A stretch of 42,500 nucleotides of DNA from Prorocentrum cordatum (taxonomy: Eukaryota; Sar; Dinophyceae; Prorocentrales; Prorocentraceae): positions 1 through 42,500 of the forward strand of contig CAUYUJ010000148.1 in assembly GCA_963575745.1 (NCBI GenBank). Reading direction: 5' to 3'. This document shows, in pieces, positions 20,046 to 29,795 of this stretch. Under the pieces are notes generated by a model. The model searched no databases. It saw only the letters and a program-made list of their open reading frames with translations, and was not told the origin of the DNA. How positions within the stretch are numbered: the stretch's first letter is position 1; the number at the start of each line of letters is the position of its first letter. The position numbers were made by a program, and so were the translations under genes.

Positions 20046-20764
20046 GAAGGGGGGGGGAAGGGGGGGGCTGGCTCCGGACCTCTGCTGGAGTGTGGCTGTT
20101 AGTAACCGTGCGTCCTATGGGGTGGGGACTCCACCTGCTGGAAACAGGCGCCCAAACCAGCCAAGATCTACTCCATGGGGGGGAGGGGAGGGGAGCGAGG
20201 GCCCGCGCCCCTCGGCACAACACTGCAACAAAAACGATCGCACGACACCCGGCGTGTTTTTGTGTGTGTTTGCGCTGTGATCTCCCTCTGCCTCCCTTCG
20301 CACACCCGCTGCGGGCGCGCCGCGCCGCCCCGGGCAGCCGGCGGCCGACAGGGGGCCTCGATCTCCCGACGCAGGGCGCGGGCCCGCCGGCCCAGCAGCT
20401 CGCAGAGCCTGGGGGCTGCCGGGGCCCCTCCTCGACTCTTTGTTCGCGGCGGTTGGGCTGCATCTGTGAGCATCGTTTAGCCGATCCCCGTCCCGAGCGG
20501 CGTGGCCTGGGCCACGCTGGCCGAGCTGGGGGTAGTAATTTGGTGAGGGTCTCTAAGGGAATGGGGATGGGGATGGGGATCGGTTACACGATACCGAATC
20601 TGGGGAGGAGGGGGAGAATGAAGCGAAGTGACATGCAGCTCGTGGAATCCAGTGCGCCTGTCCGTGAGAGCGACCGTGCCCTGGAGTCACCGGAAAGCGG
20701 CACCGCCGCAATCAGAGCTAAGGATTCTGAGCGGGCGGCACTCCGCCGACTTGTGCGCCTCGAA
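20046..20764. other. Unassigned region
   Basis: G runs at 20050-20065, a GGGGAT run at about 20560-20580 and the small dispersed CTGGCTCCGGACCTC similarity at about 20065. A plus-strand frame spans 20090-21031 (313 codons), but its first part has no domain and its last part is the Q/P repeat below, so I do not call a gene. Confidence 0.4.
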
Positions 20765-20965
20765 GCCGCAGCTGCACCTGCCGCAGCCAGCTGCAGCCGC
20801 AGCCGCAGCCGCAGCCGCAACTGGCCACAGCCACAGCCACCGCCACAGCCACAGCCGCAGCCACAGCCGCAGCCACAGCCGCAGCCACAGCCGCAGCCAC
20901 AGCCGCAGCCACAATCGCAAGTGCAATCGCAGCCGCAATGGCAATCGCAATTGCAACCGCAGCCT
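20765..20965 (+). repeat. (CAGCCACAGCCG)n 12-bp repeat
   Basis: About fifteen units of a 12-bp motif, CAGCCGCAGCCA. In one plus frame it reads as alternating Gln-Pro, in another as Ser-His-Ser-Arg, and on the minus strand as alternating hydrophobic residues. All three phases are open, so no phase is favoured. Confidence 0.93.
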
Positions 20966-21760
20966 GAGCACCGCAGCCACGGACTGTCGCGCGCTCCCCT
21001 ATTGGGGCACGGGTCCAGGCAGCAACCCTAGGGGCGCGCAATCCTCTGTTGGGCGCCGCCCGCAGGACGTGAGTCCTGCGGAGGATGACGAGGGAGGAGG
21101 GAGGAGGGAGGAGGGAGGAAACGACGACGACGACGACCACGACGACGAGCGGAACTGAACGGAATGTGCCCGAAGGGAGAGCGCACAGCACATCACCTGT
21201 GCTTGCCCAGGGTCGCTTGCCTCTGGAGGCTTCTTCTGATGCGCGCTCTCGGAACGAGAGCGGCCACACGCTGCTCGTGAGAGGAGGCTGCCCCCGAGGC
21301 CGAACACGATCTGCTGACCACCATCAGGTCTGGAATCACCGCAGACTCCGAGGGGCCAAGGCAGGAGGAGGAGGAGGAGGAGGAAGAGGAGGAGGAGGAG
21401 GAGGAGGAGGAGAACGAGGGAGGACGAGGCTGACGAGGAGGCGGCGGAGGAGGACTCCTCCCCCGCCCCTGGCGGAGCGGGGGAAGAGGAGGGGGTAAAG
21501 GGAGGGAGGAGGGCGGAGGGAAAGGGAGGGGAGGGAGGGAGGGGGGAAAGGGGGCGCGCGCGCTCTGGAGCGAGACGAGGACAGGATCAGGACAAATGCG
21601 GACGAAGACAGATCGGGGATCTCTTAGAACTGGTGGGTCTGGACGATGCATCGGACGTCGCAGTCGTTCCAAAGCGGTTCGGCACGCTCTGGAAGTGTTC
21701 CAGAACGCTCTGGAGGGATTTACTCGTCATGGGCCTGCTTGGACGTTTGGACCTTCGGAG
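20966..21760. repeat. GGA-rich and GAC-rich tracts in unassigned DNA
   Basis: GAGGGAGGAGG (21085-21118), GACGACGAC (21122-21150), (GGA)n (about 21364-21418) and G/A-rich sequence to 21560. No gene is recognised between the tracts. TTCCAGAACGCTCTGGA at about 21698-21714 is a small partly palindromic element. Confidence 0.75.
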
Positions 21761-21764
21761 GCAT

Positions 21765-21950
21765 CGGGATGCAAGATCACTCATCATCGGATCAGGCTTG
21801 CATCCAATCTGATCGGATGCGCCTGGATGCGCAACAATGCCATTCGAACATCGGGCCGCATCGGATCTCCAGAATGTCGGAATCGGATCGAATCGGCTGG
21901 GAACCGCTCAAGAATCGGATCGATCGGACCGGAATGGACCTGTCTTCAGT
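21765..21950 (+). repeat. Dispersed repeat family R3, copy 2 (GATCGG type)
   Basis: Contains GATCGGATGCGCCTGGATGC, GCAACAATGCCATTCGAACA, TCGGGCCGCATCGGATCTC and, after GAATCGG words, AATCGGATCGATCGGACC. It aligns over about 180 bp with 27760-27960 and more weakly with 6500-6690. All three copies lie on the plus strand. Confidence 0.87.
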
Positions 21951-21954
21951 CGTC

Positions 21955-22262
21955 CTCCCACCTGCTTCTGCTGCTGCTCCTGCTGCGTTTCTTCCTCTCG
22001 CTCCTCCTCTTCCTCCTGCTCCTCCTCCTGCTCATCCTCCTCCTCGAGTTGTTTTGCTCTTCCTGGTATGTGGTGTTGCTGCTGCTCCTCCACCGTAATA
22101 CGCCTCCTCATCCTCATCTACCTCCCCACCCTCCGCCCCTCCCCTCTCTACAGCCCCCCCCTCAAATCCTCCAACCTCCTCCTCATCCACCTCCTCCCTG
22201 CTCCATCCTCCACACTTCTCCACCTCCTCCTCCTCATCCTCTTCCTCCTCCGTCACGCGTCC
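21955..22262. repeat. CTCCTC/CTGCTG-rich pyrimidine region
   Basis: Imperfect CTCCTC, CTGCTGCTCC and CCTCATCCTC triplets following the R3 copy. It borders R3 directly; a comparable CT-rich stretch follows the R3 copy at 27.96 kb. Confidence 0.85.
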
Positions 22263-23105
22263 CTCCTGAAGTCGGATAACGGCACCGAGCCTGCCTGGGC
22301 TCGGACGGGAGAAGTTTGACCTTTGCGAGAAATCTCTGTGCGATGCATCGGGGACGTCGGCGACGCATCGGCGCCGTCGGCACGGAGAATACGGAGCTCC
22401 ACATCCAGCCGCATCACCGATGCATCGGCGATGCGGCGCGATCCTGCGACGCCATCTACTCGGACCCAATCTGGAGGGCTTGAACACTCAGTGCCGCGGC
22501 CGGCATTCCCCTGACAACTCCTTGTGTCCTTGATTCGTGCGCGTCGCTGCAGAACAATAACTAGGCCCCAAACGAGAATCGAAGCCAAAGCGCGCGCCGA
22601 TGTGCTGTCCTGAAGGGCCCGATACGTCTTATTATGTTGGTGTCTCCTCTGGGAGAACTGAAAACCGAAGAAAAATACAAAGGCGAGGCGATCCAAGGCA
22701 CCCTCTTCACGATCATAATCCACTTGCTCATCCGCCTCCTGCCCCCCTTCTCCCCTTTTTTTCCAATGCTTCTCCACAACCCACGCCACTCTTCTTAGCT
22801 CCTCCGCCTCCCTCTTCTCCTCCTACCCCCCGTCCTTACCCCCAGGAATCTCCCCCCGATCCCTGATCAGGGGAGGGATGGGGGTCGATGGCTGGGGAGA
22901 GCCATAGGGGGACGAGGAGCCCAGGATCAGACGAGAACGCGCCAGCCCCCCGCCTGCCACGGCGCGGGAAAGCGTGTGAATCCGTTTGGCCGCCCCCCTC
23001 CCCTGCGCTCCAAAATCCTGTTAAAGAACGTGGTGGGCGCACGAGCTCCCCAGCTCACCTCCCCGGCCCTCGGAGCCCCCAAATCCACCCACCGCAGCCC
23101 CCTAA
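22263..23105. other. Unassigned region
   Basis: At 22335-22450 there is a dense set of GATGCATCGG and GACGTCGG words with local palindromic character (GCCGTCGGCAC, CGATGCATCGGCGATGCG). It may be related to R3 but cannot be aligned with confidence. No gene recognised. Confidence 0.4.
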
Positions 23106-23240
23106 GATGCCCTGTGTAGTGGTGCGAGGCGCGAGGCCAGAAGGCCAGCTTCTCGTTTTGCATCTGTAGAATGATGCCCTGTAGAATGGTGCGAGACGCG
23201 AGGCTGGAAGGCCGTCTTCTCCTTTTGCATCCACAGCGAG
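23106..23240 (+). repeat. Tandem duplication of a ~67-bp unit
   Basis: GATGCCCTGTGTAGTGGTGCG (from about 23107) and GATGCCCTGTAGAATGGTGCG (from about 23174) start two copies. Both run through GCGAGGC.GGAAGGCC and CTTTTGCATC or GTTTTGCATC. The LINE endonuclease fragment begins shortly after the second copy. Confidence 0.85.
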
Positions 23241-23274
23241 AACAGCTGCCCCTACGAGCGGCGCTGGTATCCTG

Positions 23275-23877
23275 GTGCAAAGTGGGTTCAACATAGGGAT
23301 ACAGTCAGCCGACCTGCCGCAGTACACTCCGCCGCAGTGCTTTCCAGGGCACTCCCCCATCTGTGTCATTTCAGCTTGTTTCGAGGACTCGGTTGGCCAC
23401 AGCAATACTAATGTGTACCTCGATACCACTGCAGGGTGGTGCCCACAGAAGTACAAGATGCCTGTTTTCATGGGGGTTGATTTCAACGTGAATCCTTCCA
23501 TGGTCACAACCTCAGGAGTATGCGACAGAGCCAGCTTGGCGCTGATTCACACCAGCGGCTACACCATGTTTCAAGGCAAAGGCAGACGCAATATCGATGA
23601 TTGCCTCATGAGTTCCTGTCTAAAAAATTCGGTGCAATCTATGGACGTGCTGAAGCAGTACCCGCTGTCCCCTCATCGTCCGGTGCGTTTGGAGTTTGCG
23701 TTCGGGGCCAACGTCATGATCCCCGTGCTGTGCAAGGCCGAGAAACTCCCCACCAGGAAACCCTTCGGACCCTCTCTGGAGAACATCCGTTGGATCAGGA
23801 CCCAGGCCGCTCTGGGCACTCTTGGGGCGATCTTGGAGGACGTAGAGGACCCTGTCCAGCAGCAAAGTGCTATATAA
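23275..23877 (+). pseudogene. LINE endonuclease (EEP family), C-terminal half
   Basis: A 200-codon open frame. PVFMGVDFNVNPS holds the catalytic Asp-Asn pair (residues 69-71 of the frame). RRNIDDCLMSS (about 104-114) matches the conserved Asp of the 'IDY' motif, and LSPHRPVRLEF (131-141) matches the terminal catalytic His of the 'DH.P' motif. The spacing fits LINE and other AP-like endonucleases. The preceding residues (about 1-60) correspond to the central strand and loop region, while the N-terminal catalytic residues are absent. The frame starts inside the domain, so its first Met is not a biological start. After the domain come about 35 codons of linker and a stop. Confidence 0.85.
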
Positions 23878-24025
23878 AATGTATGATGTTCTTGTCAGTG
23901 AAATGCATGGAAGCGACTATCAGCAGAGCTACCAACACCCCCATCAAACATCAAGGACAAAGATGCGCCACCCCCAAATCTGGTGTTTTTGTCACCCGAG
24001 GCAGTAGAGTCAACACCGAGCATAA

Positions 24026-24700
24026 TTGAAGTCGTACTGGCGCTTTGTTCGTTGGCTCCTCAATCGGGTAATGGAGATTCAAGGAGACATCTTCAGGAAG
24101 CAGGCCGACGAATTACCAGACTTACACCAGGCGCTTGGAGAGCAGCCGCCAGAGGTCAGCGCCAATGAGTTGGCAGACTTGCACCTTCAGCGAGTCTTTT
24201 GCGGGATGTGCAGGGCCAAAGCACAAGAGGTGTTTCGGAACAGGTAAGGTCCATCTTTTCGGAGTTGCACGAAGGTTCACGAAGTTTCTGGATGGAGGAA
24301 AACAGCTCCGAGGATCTACTCTTGGGGCTACTGAATCTCAGAAATAATGGGTGTCGGACAAGATGAACTCAAGTGTTGGATGGGCTCGCAGGTGGACCAA
24401 CAACCTGCGCGCTTGGACGCCATCCAGAACCAAAACTGCCAGAGGGGATTTTCCAGGTTGCCCCACGGAGTTGCTCTACTCGACGGTGCGACGCCTTACT
24501 GACATCTGGGAGCCCCGACAAGTTCAACAAGATAAGGTTCCAGGAGATCCCCTTGCTGCCTCCAGGGTCCAGAAAATCACCCCCAACATGCTCAAGAGGG
24601 CCCTGGGGAAATTCAGCCATGCCACGTCCGAGACGTAGGACGGCATCCAACCGTGCCAATTCAGGCTGCTGGCGGTTGACCAGCAATCTCTAGAATGCGG
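24026..24700 (+). pseudogene. LINE linker and RT N-terminal edge
   Basis: Three short frames follow each other: a helical, L/Q/A-rich stretch (24026-24245), then VGWARRWTNNLRAW (from about 24385), then ITPNMLKRALGKFSHATSET (24576-24635). The last matches the pattern before a LINE RT ('...l..al..f...TA.G.Dg..P'). Past a stop at 24636 the reading DGIQPCQFRLLAVDQQSLE continues the RT entry motif. No catalytic RT residues remain. The sequence AACAGGTAAGG at 24239 is splice-donor-like but could be chance. Confidence 0.65.
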
Positions 24701-24707
24701 TGACCAG

Positions 24708-26566
24708 CACGAAACGCTGGGCGGGGGAGACGCCTGTGGATACCGCCACTAGGGCGTGGAGTTCCCTATGGGGGAAACGCTGTACTGATTTGGGGAGACG
24801 CATGCGAACGGATCATTGATTGAGGCCTTCGGTGGGGCTCCATGTGGGGCTGCGAAAGGCTGTATTGGGTGGAGGAAACGCATGTGGACGGTTCCACTGT
24901 GACTTTCGGTGGGGCACCCGATAGGGCCACGAAGCGCTGTACTGAGGGAGAAACGCATGTGGACTTTGCCACCGAGGCCTTCGGTGGAAATCCCTATAGG
25001 GCCACGAAGCGCTACACTGGGTGGGGGAGACGCATGTGGACGGCGCAATTGAAGCTTCCACTGGAGCTCCCCATGGAACCACGAACCGCTGTGATGGGCG
25101 GGGGAGAAGCCTGTGCACGGGTCCATTGGGAGCTCGGTGGAGCTCCCTCTGGGGCCACGAAGCGTTGTACTGGGCAGGGGAGACGCATGCCAATGCAGCA
25201 ACTGGGGCCTCCGGTGGCGCGCTCCCCATGGGGCCACGAAACGCCGTGCTGGGTGGGGGAGACGCACGTGGACACCGCCGCTGGGGCCACGACACGCAGT
25301 GCTGGGTGGGGGAGACTCATGGGGACACCGCTGCTGGGGCCTTGAGTGGACCTCCCTGTGGGGCCACGAAGCGCCGTGCTAGGTGGGGGAGACGCATGAG
25401 GACACCACCACTGGGGCCTTGGTTGGACCTCCCTATGGGGCCAAGAAGTGCCATGCCTTGCTGGGTGGGGGGAAACGCATGTGGACACCGCCACTGGGGC
25501 CTGGGGTGGACCTCCCTATGGGGCCACGAAAGCCGTGCTGGGTGGGGGAGATGCATGTGGACACCGCCACTGGGGCTGTGGCTGGACATCCCTATGGGGC
25601 CAAGAAGTGCCATGCCTTGCTGGGTGGGGGGAAACGCATGTGGACACCGCCACTGGGGCCTGGGGTGGACCTCCCTATGGGGCCACGAAAGCCGTGCTGG
25701 GTGGGGGAGATGCATGTGGACACCGCCACTGGGGCTGTGGCTGGACATCCCTATGGGGCCAAGAAGTGCCATGCCTTGCTGGGTGGGGGGAAACGCATGT
25801 GGACACCGCCACTGGGGCCTGGGGTGGACCTCCCTATGGGGCCACGAAAGCCGTGCTGGGTGGGGGAGATGCATGTGGACACCGCCACTGGGGCTGTGGC
25901 TGGACATCCCTATGGGGCCACGAAGCGCCGTGCTGTGTGGGGAAACGCATGTGGGCACCGCCATAGGGGCCTTGGGTGGACCTCCCTATGGGGCCACGAA
26001 AGGCCGTGCTGGGTGGGGGAGGCTGGGGCCACGAAGCGCACTGCTGGGTGTGGGAGGCGCATGTGGACACCGCCACTGAGGCCGTGGGTGGACCTCCCCA
26101 TGGGGCCACGCAGCGCCGTGCTGGGTGGGAGAGACGCATGCGGACACCGCCGCTTGGGCTTTGGGTGGACCTCCCTATGGGGTCACGAAACGCCGTGCTG
26201 GGTGGGGGAGACGCATATGGACACCGCAACTGGGGCATTGGGTGGAATTCCCTCTGGGGCCACGCAGCGCCCGCCGTGCTGGGTGGGGGAGACTCATGGG
26301 GACACCGCCACTGGGGCCTTGGGTGGGCGTCCCTATGGGGCCACGAAGCGCCGGGCTGGGTGGGGGAGACGCACGTGGACACCGCCGCTGGGGCCGTGGG
26401 TGGACATCCCTATGGGGCCACGAAGCGCAGTGCTGGGTGGGGGAGACGCATGTGGACACCGCCACTGGGGCCTTGGGTGGACCTCTCTATGGGGCCACGA
26501 AAGGCCGTGCTGGGTGGGGGACACGCATGTGGACACCGCCGCTTGGGCCTTGGGTGGACCTCCCTA
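24708..26566 (-). repeat. Array B: ~75-81-bp satellite, about 23 units
   Basis: Units carry, on the plus strand, GGTGGGGGAGACGCATGTGG, a variable CACCGCCACTGGGGCC part and GGACCTCCCTATGGGGCCAC. Reverse-complemented, they match the 99-bp unit of array A (GTGGCCCCATAGGGAG, CCACC.AAG.CCCCAGTG, CATGCGTC.CCCCAC) except for about 21 bp missing from the CCAACTTGGCATTGTCACCC part. Units near the left end are diverged. Those at 25300-26560 are nearly identical, so the right side has expanded more recently. Lengths are mostly divisible by 3, giving a 657-codon stop-free plus frame (25383-27356) that runs beyond the array. Confidence 0.95.
25441..25917. repeat. Three identical 159-bp higher-order units in array B
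   Basis: CCAAGAAGTGCCATGCC starts at 25441, 25600 and 25759. I compared the three 159-bp copies base by base and found no differences. Each higher-order unit consists of one 81-bp and one 78-bp basic unit, so the amplification is very recent or gene-converted. Confidence 0.95.
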
Positions 26567-26667
26567 TGATGATGCTGCTGATGATGCTGCTGATGATGAT
26601 GATGCTGCTGATGCTGATGATGCTGCTGATGATGCTGATGATGATGATGCTGATGATGATGATGACG
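26567..26667. repeat. (GAT/GCT)n triplet tract
   Basis: GATGATGCTGCT triplets turning into GATGACGACG, between array B and the inverted conserved block. It holds the same relative position as the pyrimidine tract between the conserved block and array A. Confidence 0.95.
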
Positions 26668-26692
26668 ACGAAGGAAGGAGGGAGGGAAGAAA

Positions 26693-26742
26693 CGCGGGGG
26701 TCGTCTCTTCAAAACGAGGACCCAACATCACAGGATGGTTGC
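26693..26742 (-). repeat. Array-associated conserved block, copy 2 (inverted)
   Basis: On the minus strand it reads CAACCATCCTGTGATG and GGGTCCTCGTTTTGAAGAGA, followed by CCCCCGCGTTTCTTCC. It is closest to copy 1 at 8641. The orientation is reversed, as is array B relative to array A, so block and array behave as one unit. Confidence 0.88.
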
Positions 26743-26752
26743 GAAATAACCC

Positions 26753-27235
26753 CAGACGGCCCAAGAGGCCTCCAAGAGGCCTCCACGAAGACCAGAAAAG
26801 GCCAAAGTCATTGATGTTCCGTAGGTTGTCGGATGACTTTGGTATTTGCTTCTTTTCGGCCTACCGACGGCCCGAGACGGCCCAAGAGCTCCAAAAGTTC
26901 GCCCCAAGATCGCTGAAGAGGCCTCCAGGATGGCCCCAGAACGGCCCAAGAGGCCCCCAAAACGACCCCAAGAGGGCCCCAAGACTGCCCAAGAGGCCTC
27001 CAAGATGCCCAAGATGGCCCTGGAGCACCCAAACCCAGGAGAGCCCCAAGTCGGCCCAGAGAGGCCCCCAAGACGGCTTCCGACGGGCCATGAGCCCATC
27101 ACGACGGCCAAAGAGGCCCCCCAGAAGCCCCCAAAGGCACCCAAGTGGCCCAAGGCGGGCCCCAAGATGCCTCCAAGAGGCTCCCAGGAGGTCCCAAGAG
27201 TGTGCCCAGAGGCTCCCAAGATTCCTCCGCCTCTT
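26753..27235 (+). repeat. CCAAGACGGCC satellite, block 1
   Basis: Degenerate 10-12-bp units CCAAGACGGCC, CCAAGAGGCCT, CCAAGATGCCC. It includes a T-rich periodic segment (ATTGATGTTCC...TTTGCTTCTTTTCGGCC, from about 26808) and the GGAGCACCC...CAAGTCGGCCCAGAG segment (27010-27080). Both recur across the right part of the window. Confidence 0.93.
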
Positions 27236-27289
27236 CCTCCTCCTCCTCCTCCTCCTCCTCACTCCTCCTCCGCATCCCCAAGTGTTCCC

Positions 27290-27445
27290 CGCCGTCCTCC
27301 CCAAAGTGATCCCCGAAGAGTTTCCACAACGGTTGGGGGAACACATGGTCCGATAGCTTGGCAGAGCTCTTGCCACAACGCTCGGCCACATGGACGATTC
27401 TAGAAGGCAGGGGGCGGCGGTGATTCGCCGTAGGCGTCTTCGATA
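27290..27445 (+). repeat. Boundary element, left half (copy 1)
   Basis: It contains CCCCGAAGAGTTTCC, then GGGGGAACACATGGTCCGAT, AGCTTGGCAGAGCTC, TCGGCCACATGG and GGCAGGGGGCGGCGGTGATT, ending CGCCGTAGGCGTCTTCGAT. It is preceded by a CCTCCTCC tract. The full-length version is seen at 31118-31372 and 36058-36322. Confidence 0.88.
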
Positions 27446-27750
27446 ATGCCAACGTCCCAATCTGCGCTGATGATTCCAATCCGCCCCCGCATGATATTCC
27501 CAGATGCGCGAAGGCAGCGCCGAGACGCACCGACGCGACACTGATATATCCCAGTATGATAGAAAGGGCGCTGGCCGCAGGGGGCAAAGCCCTTACGGAT
27601 AATGTTACGATGGAATTGGCTCCAAACATGTTGTGGTAACTCTGAAGCTTCTGGCGGCCCTAAGACATTCCTGGAAAATGTGGGACGCATCGTTACCATT
27701 GATTCTCTCTCTTCTGAGTGAAAGGAACGGAAGCAGAGGTGGAAGGATAG
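27446..27750. other. Unassigned region with a 99-codon minus frame
   Basis: The minus frame 27400-27699 has balanced, non-repetitive composition (it includes HVWSQFHRNIIRKGF and ISADWDVGIIED), unlike its neighbours. I do not recognise a domain. It may be an exon or a transposon fragment. Confidence 0.35.
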
Positions 27751-27754
27751 GCAT

Positions 27755-27965
27755 AATGAATCAACATCGGATCGGAACGTGTGCCAAATCAGGCTGCATC
27801 GGCACGGAATCGAAATCGAATATGATCGGCTGCGCCAGGATGCGCAGCAACGCCGTGCGAGCGTTGGGCCGCATCGGATCTCGGGAACATCTGAATTGGA
27901 TCGGAATGGGACGGCTAGAACCGATATCGAATCGGATCGATCGGACCCTCTGGTCGATCCGATTA
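27755..27965 (+). repeat. Dispersed repeat family R3, copy 3 (GATCGG type)
   Basis: It contains GATCGGCTGCGCCAGGATGC, GCAGCAACGCCGTGCGAGCG, TTGGGCCGCATCGGATCTCG and GAATCGGATCGATCGGACC. It is the best match to copy 2 (21765-21950). Confidence 0.88.
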
Positions 27966-28380
27966 GATATCTGTTCCCAACCCCTTCCCCTGCTCGTGCT
28001 CCCCTGCTCGTCGCTCGTCCTACTCCGCCTCCTCATCACCTACTCGTCCTTGCCCTGCTCGTCCTCATCCTGCTCGTCCTTATCCTGGCATCCGATGAGA
28101 TATCGATCCTTTCCCTGATCGTCCTCCCCCTCCCCCCAAGGTCCCCAGGGTGAGGCGGACGACGAGCAGGGGAAGCGGAGGCCCTCTCGCCCCCCCCCCC
28201 CTCCCCCCCGACTGCCGGAGGAAGCTCCTCCGAAGCGCCGCATCAAGCTCCTGGCCCCTCTCGAGGGAGCGGACCGCGGCCGCGTCCGCGACCTCGGCGG
28301 CACGACGGGCGAAACCGCCCCCCTCCCCCCCACTCCATCCTCCTCGCGCCTCCTCCTCGTAGGGGAACAATTTTTACGTC
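27966..28380. other. CT-rich, then GC-rich unassigned region
   Basis: TGCTCGTCCT and CTCGTCC words follow the R3 copy (to about 28100), then C runs at 28190-28210. No gene. Confidence 0.45.
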
Positions 28381-29155
28381 GCAGCGCGGCAGGGGCAGGC
28401 GCTAATCCTCACAGGGGAGCAAACAATAACATAAACATACGAACTCTGAGGTCCGCGCGGATTCCTTGGATCGGCGCTGGAGGCCCCCTGGCGGCGCTTC
28501 CGGCGCCGCACCTGGCGCGCTCCTCGCGCCATGGAGGGGGGTCCAGTGTCGATCCAAGAATTTCGCGCGGCCCTTAATGTTCATGTCATTGCTTGATCCC
28601 CGATCTCAATGGAACAGAAGTCACCAGCATAAGCATGACTTCCTGAGGCACGAGTGATGGCATGCTGCGACTGGCTCAGGATACGTGCCATCGGCGGCGA
28701 GCGAGGCGGGGAAGTAAGAATGAGAATGCCATCTCAGAAGGCGGAGGAGCTTCGCAGAAGCCCTGACGCCTTCTGAGAGATTTGTTGTCTTCGGGGAAGG
28801 CTTAGACAACTTTTCAAGACGCCAGGGGACTTCCGAACCGTCTTGGAAGGCCTTCTCCTTATCACGTTCCCCCCGCTTGCCGCCCATACCAAGAAGTCTG
28901 ACGCATCTAGCGGCCATCGGCACTTGCCGCAGGCAGCTGGACAACGGTGGCAACCTGCCGCAGGCAACTGGACGACGGTATAAGATGACCTTACAGGCCA
29001 TCTACGCAGGTCATCCAAATCCGCGCACCCGCGATGCGCGACGATCCTCGCGACCGCGCGCCGCCCTTTTCTGCAGATGGGCAGCCGCTCTGGCCCAGGC
29101 CGCGGATCGCGCGATGATCATCGCGCCCTCATGGGTAACTTGCGCCATCGCGGAC
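28381..29155. other. Unassigned region with small duplications
   Basis: CTGCCGCAGGCARCTGGACRACGG occurs in two adjacent copies (about 28925-28978). GGGTAAC.TGCGCCATCG.GG (about 29134) has a partner at about 29392 on the other side of the TCC tract. A GGCGCTGGAGGCCCCCTGGC/GGCGCTTCCGGCGCC palindromic stretch lies at 28470-28510. No gene is recognised. Confidence 0.5.
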
Positions 29156-29159
29156 GCCT

Positions 29160-29352
29160 GTCTCGGGCTGGCTCGTCCTCCTCCTCCCCCCCCTCTCCTC
29201 CTCCTCCTCCACCTCCACCTCCTCCTCTTCCTCCTCCTCCTCCTCCTCCTCCTTCTCCTCCTCCTCCTCCTCCTCCTCCTCGTCCCCCTCCTCCTCCTCA
29301 TCCTCCTCCTCCTCCCCCTCCTCCTCCTCATCATCCTCCTCCTCCTACTCCG
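29160..29352. repeat. Long CTC/TCC triplet tract
   Basis: CTCCTCC repeats with CCACCT and CATCCTC interruptions, between two copies of the GCGCCATCG segment. Confidence 0.95.
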
Positions 29353-29795
29353 GCCCAGACTGCGGCGCGCAGTTCTCTTCGCTCCCTGGCGGGTAACATG
29401 CGCCATCGTGGACGCCCATCTCGGGGGGGAAGACAAGGAAGGATAGCAAAGGGCAGGGTAGAGACTCAGCTCACGTAGCTGGGTATCCTGGCGCCTTCTG
29501 GCGCTGGGAGGCGCCCATGGAAGTATGGAGGAATGGGCCCGGCGGCGGGGCGAAAACCAGCTGTATGCAGCAGATTTCGTAACCTCCTCTTTCCCCATCC
29601 TCCCCTCTCGTCTGGCCCGACTGTCTCAGGGCGGCTCGGAGATTTACACCTCGACGCGCCACTGGGAGAATATTGACGTTCCACCCGCCCTGGGGCATGC
29701 GCCCCCGACGGACAGTTTCATGCTATTATCCGCCACCGTGCCATCAGCACGTAGTGGAGTGACCCACGGCACATGCAACACTGGGATGTAGAGGG
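29353..29795. other. Unassigned region
   Basis: GGCGCCTTCTGGCGCTGGGAGGCGCC (29490-29515) is locally palindromic. No gene recognised. Confidence 0.4.

Larger units (their letters stand above)
23275..24710 (+). mobile_element. LINE fragment: endonuclease C-terminal part to RT start
   Basis: Continuous LINE homology in order. An EEP endonuclease C-terminal half is at 23275-23877, a W-rich linker at 24026-24560, and the beginning of the reverse transcriptase at about 24576-24700. It is 5' truncated (the endonuclease N-terminal half with the Asn and Glu motifs is missing). It stops where array B begins, at about 24705, before any RT catalytic motif. Stops and shifts are present between 23880 and 24030 and at 24240-24360. 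The same element type, more complete, lies on the minus strand at 19190-15010. Confidence 0.85.

Noticed and set aside
20090-21031. A 313-codon plus-strand frame ending in Gln-Pro repeats as a real protein
   Set aside because: All three phases of the 12-bp repeat are open, no domain precedes it, and there is no independent support for the start.
23866-23880. TATA-box-like CTATATAAAATG as a promoter
   Set aside because: It lies inside a LINE fragment at the end of the endonuclease frame, with no gene start downstream.
28470-28515. Rho-independent terminator-like GC hairpin
   Set aside because: There is no T run after it and the genome is eukaryotic; it is a GC-rich palindromic stretch only.
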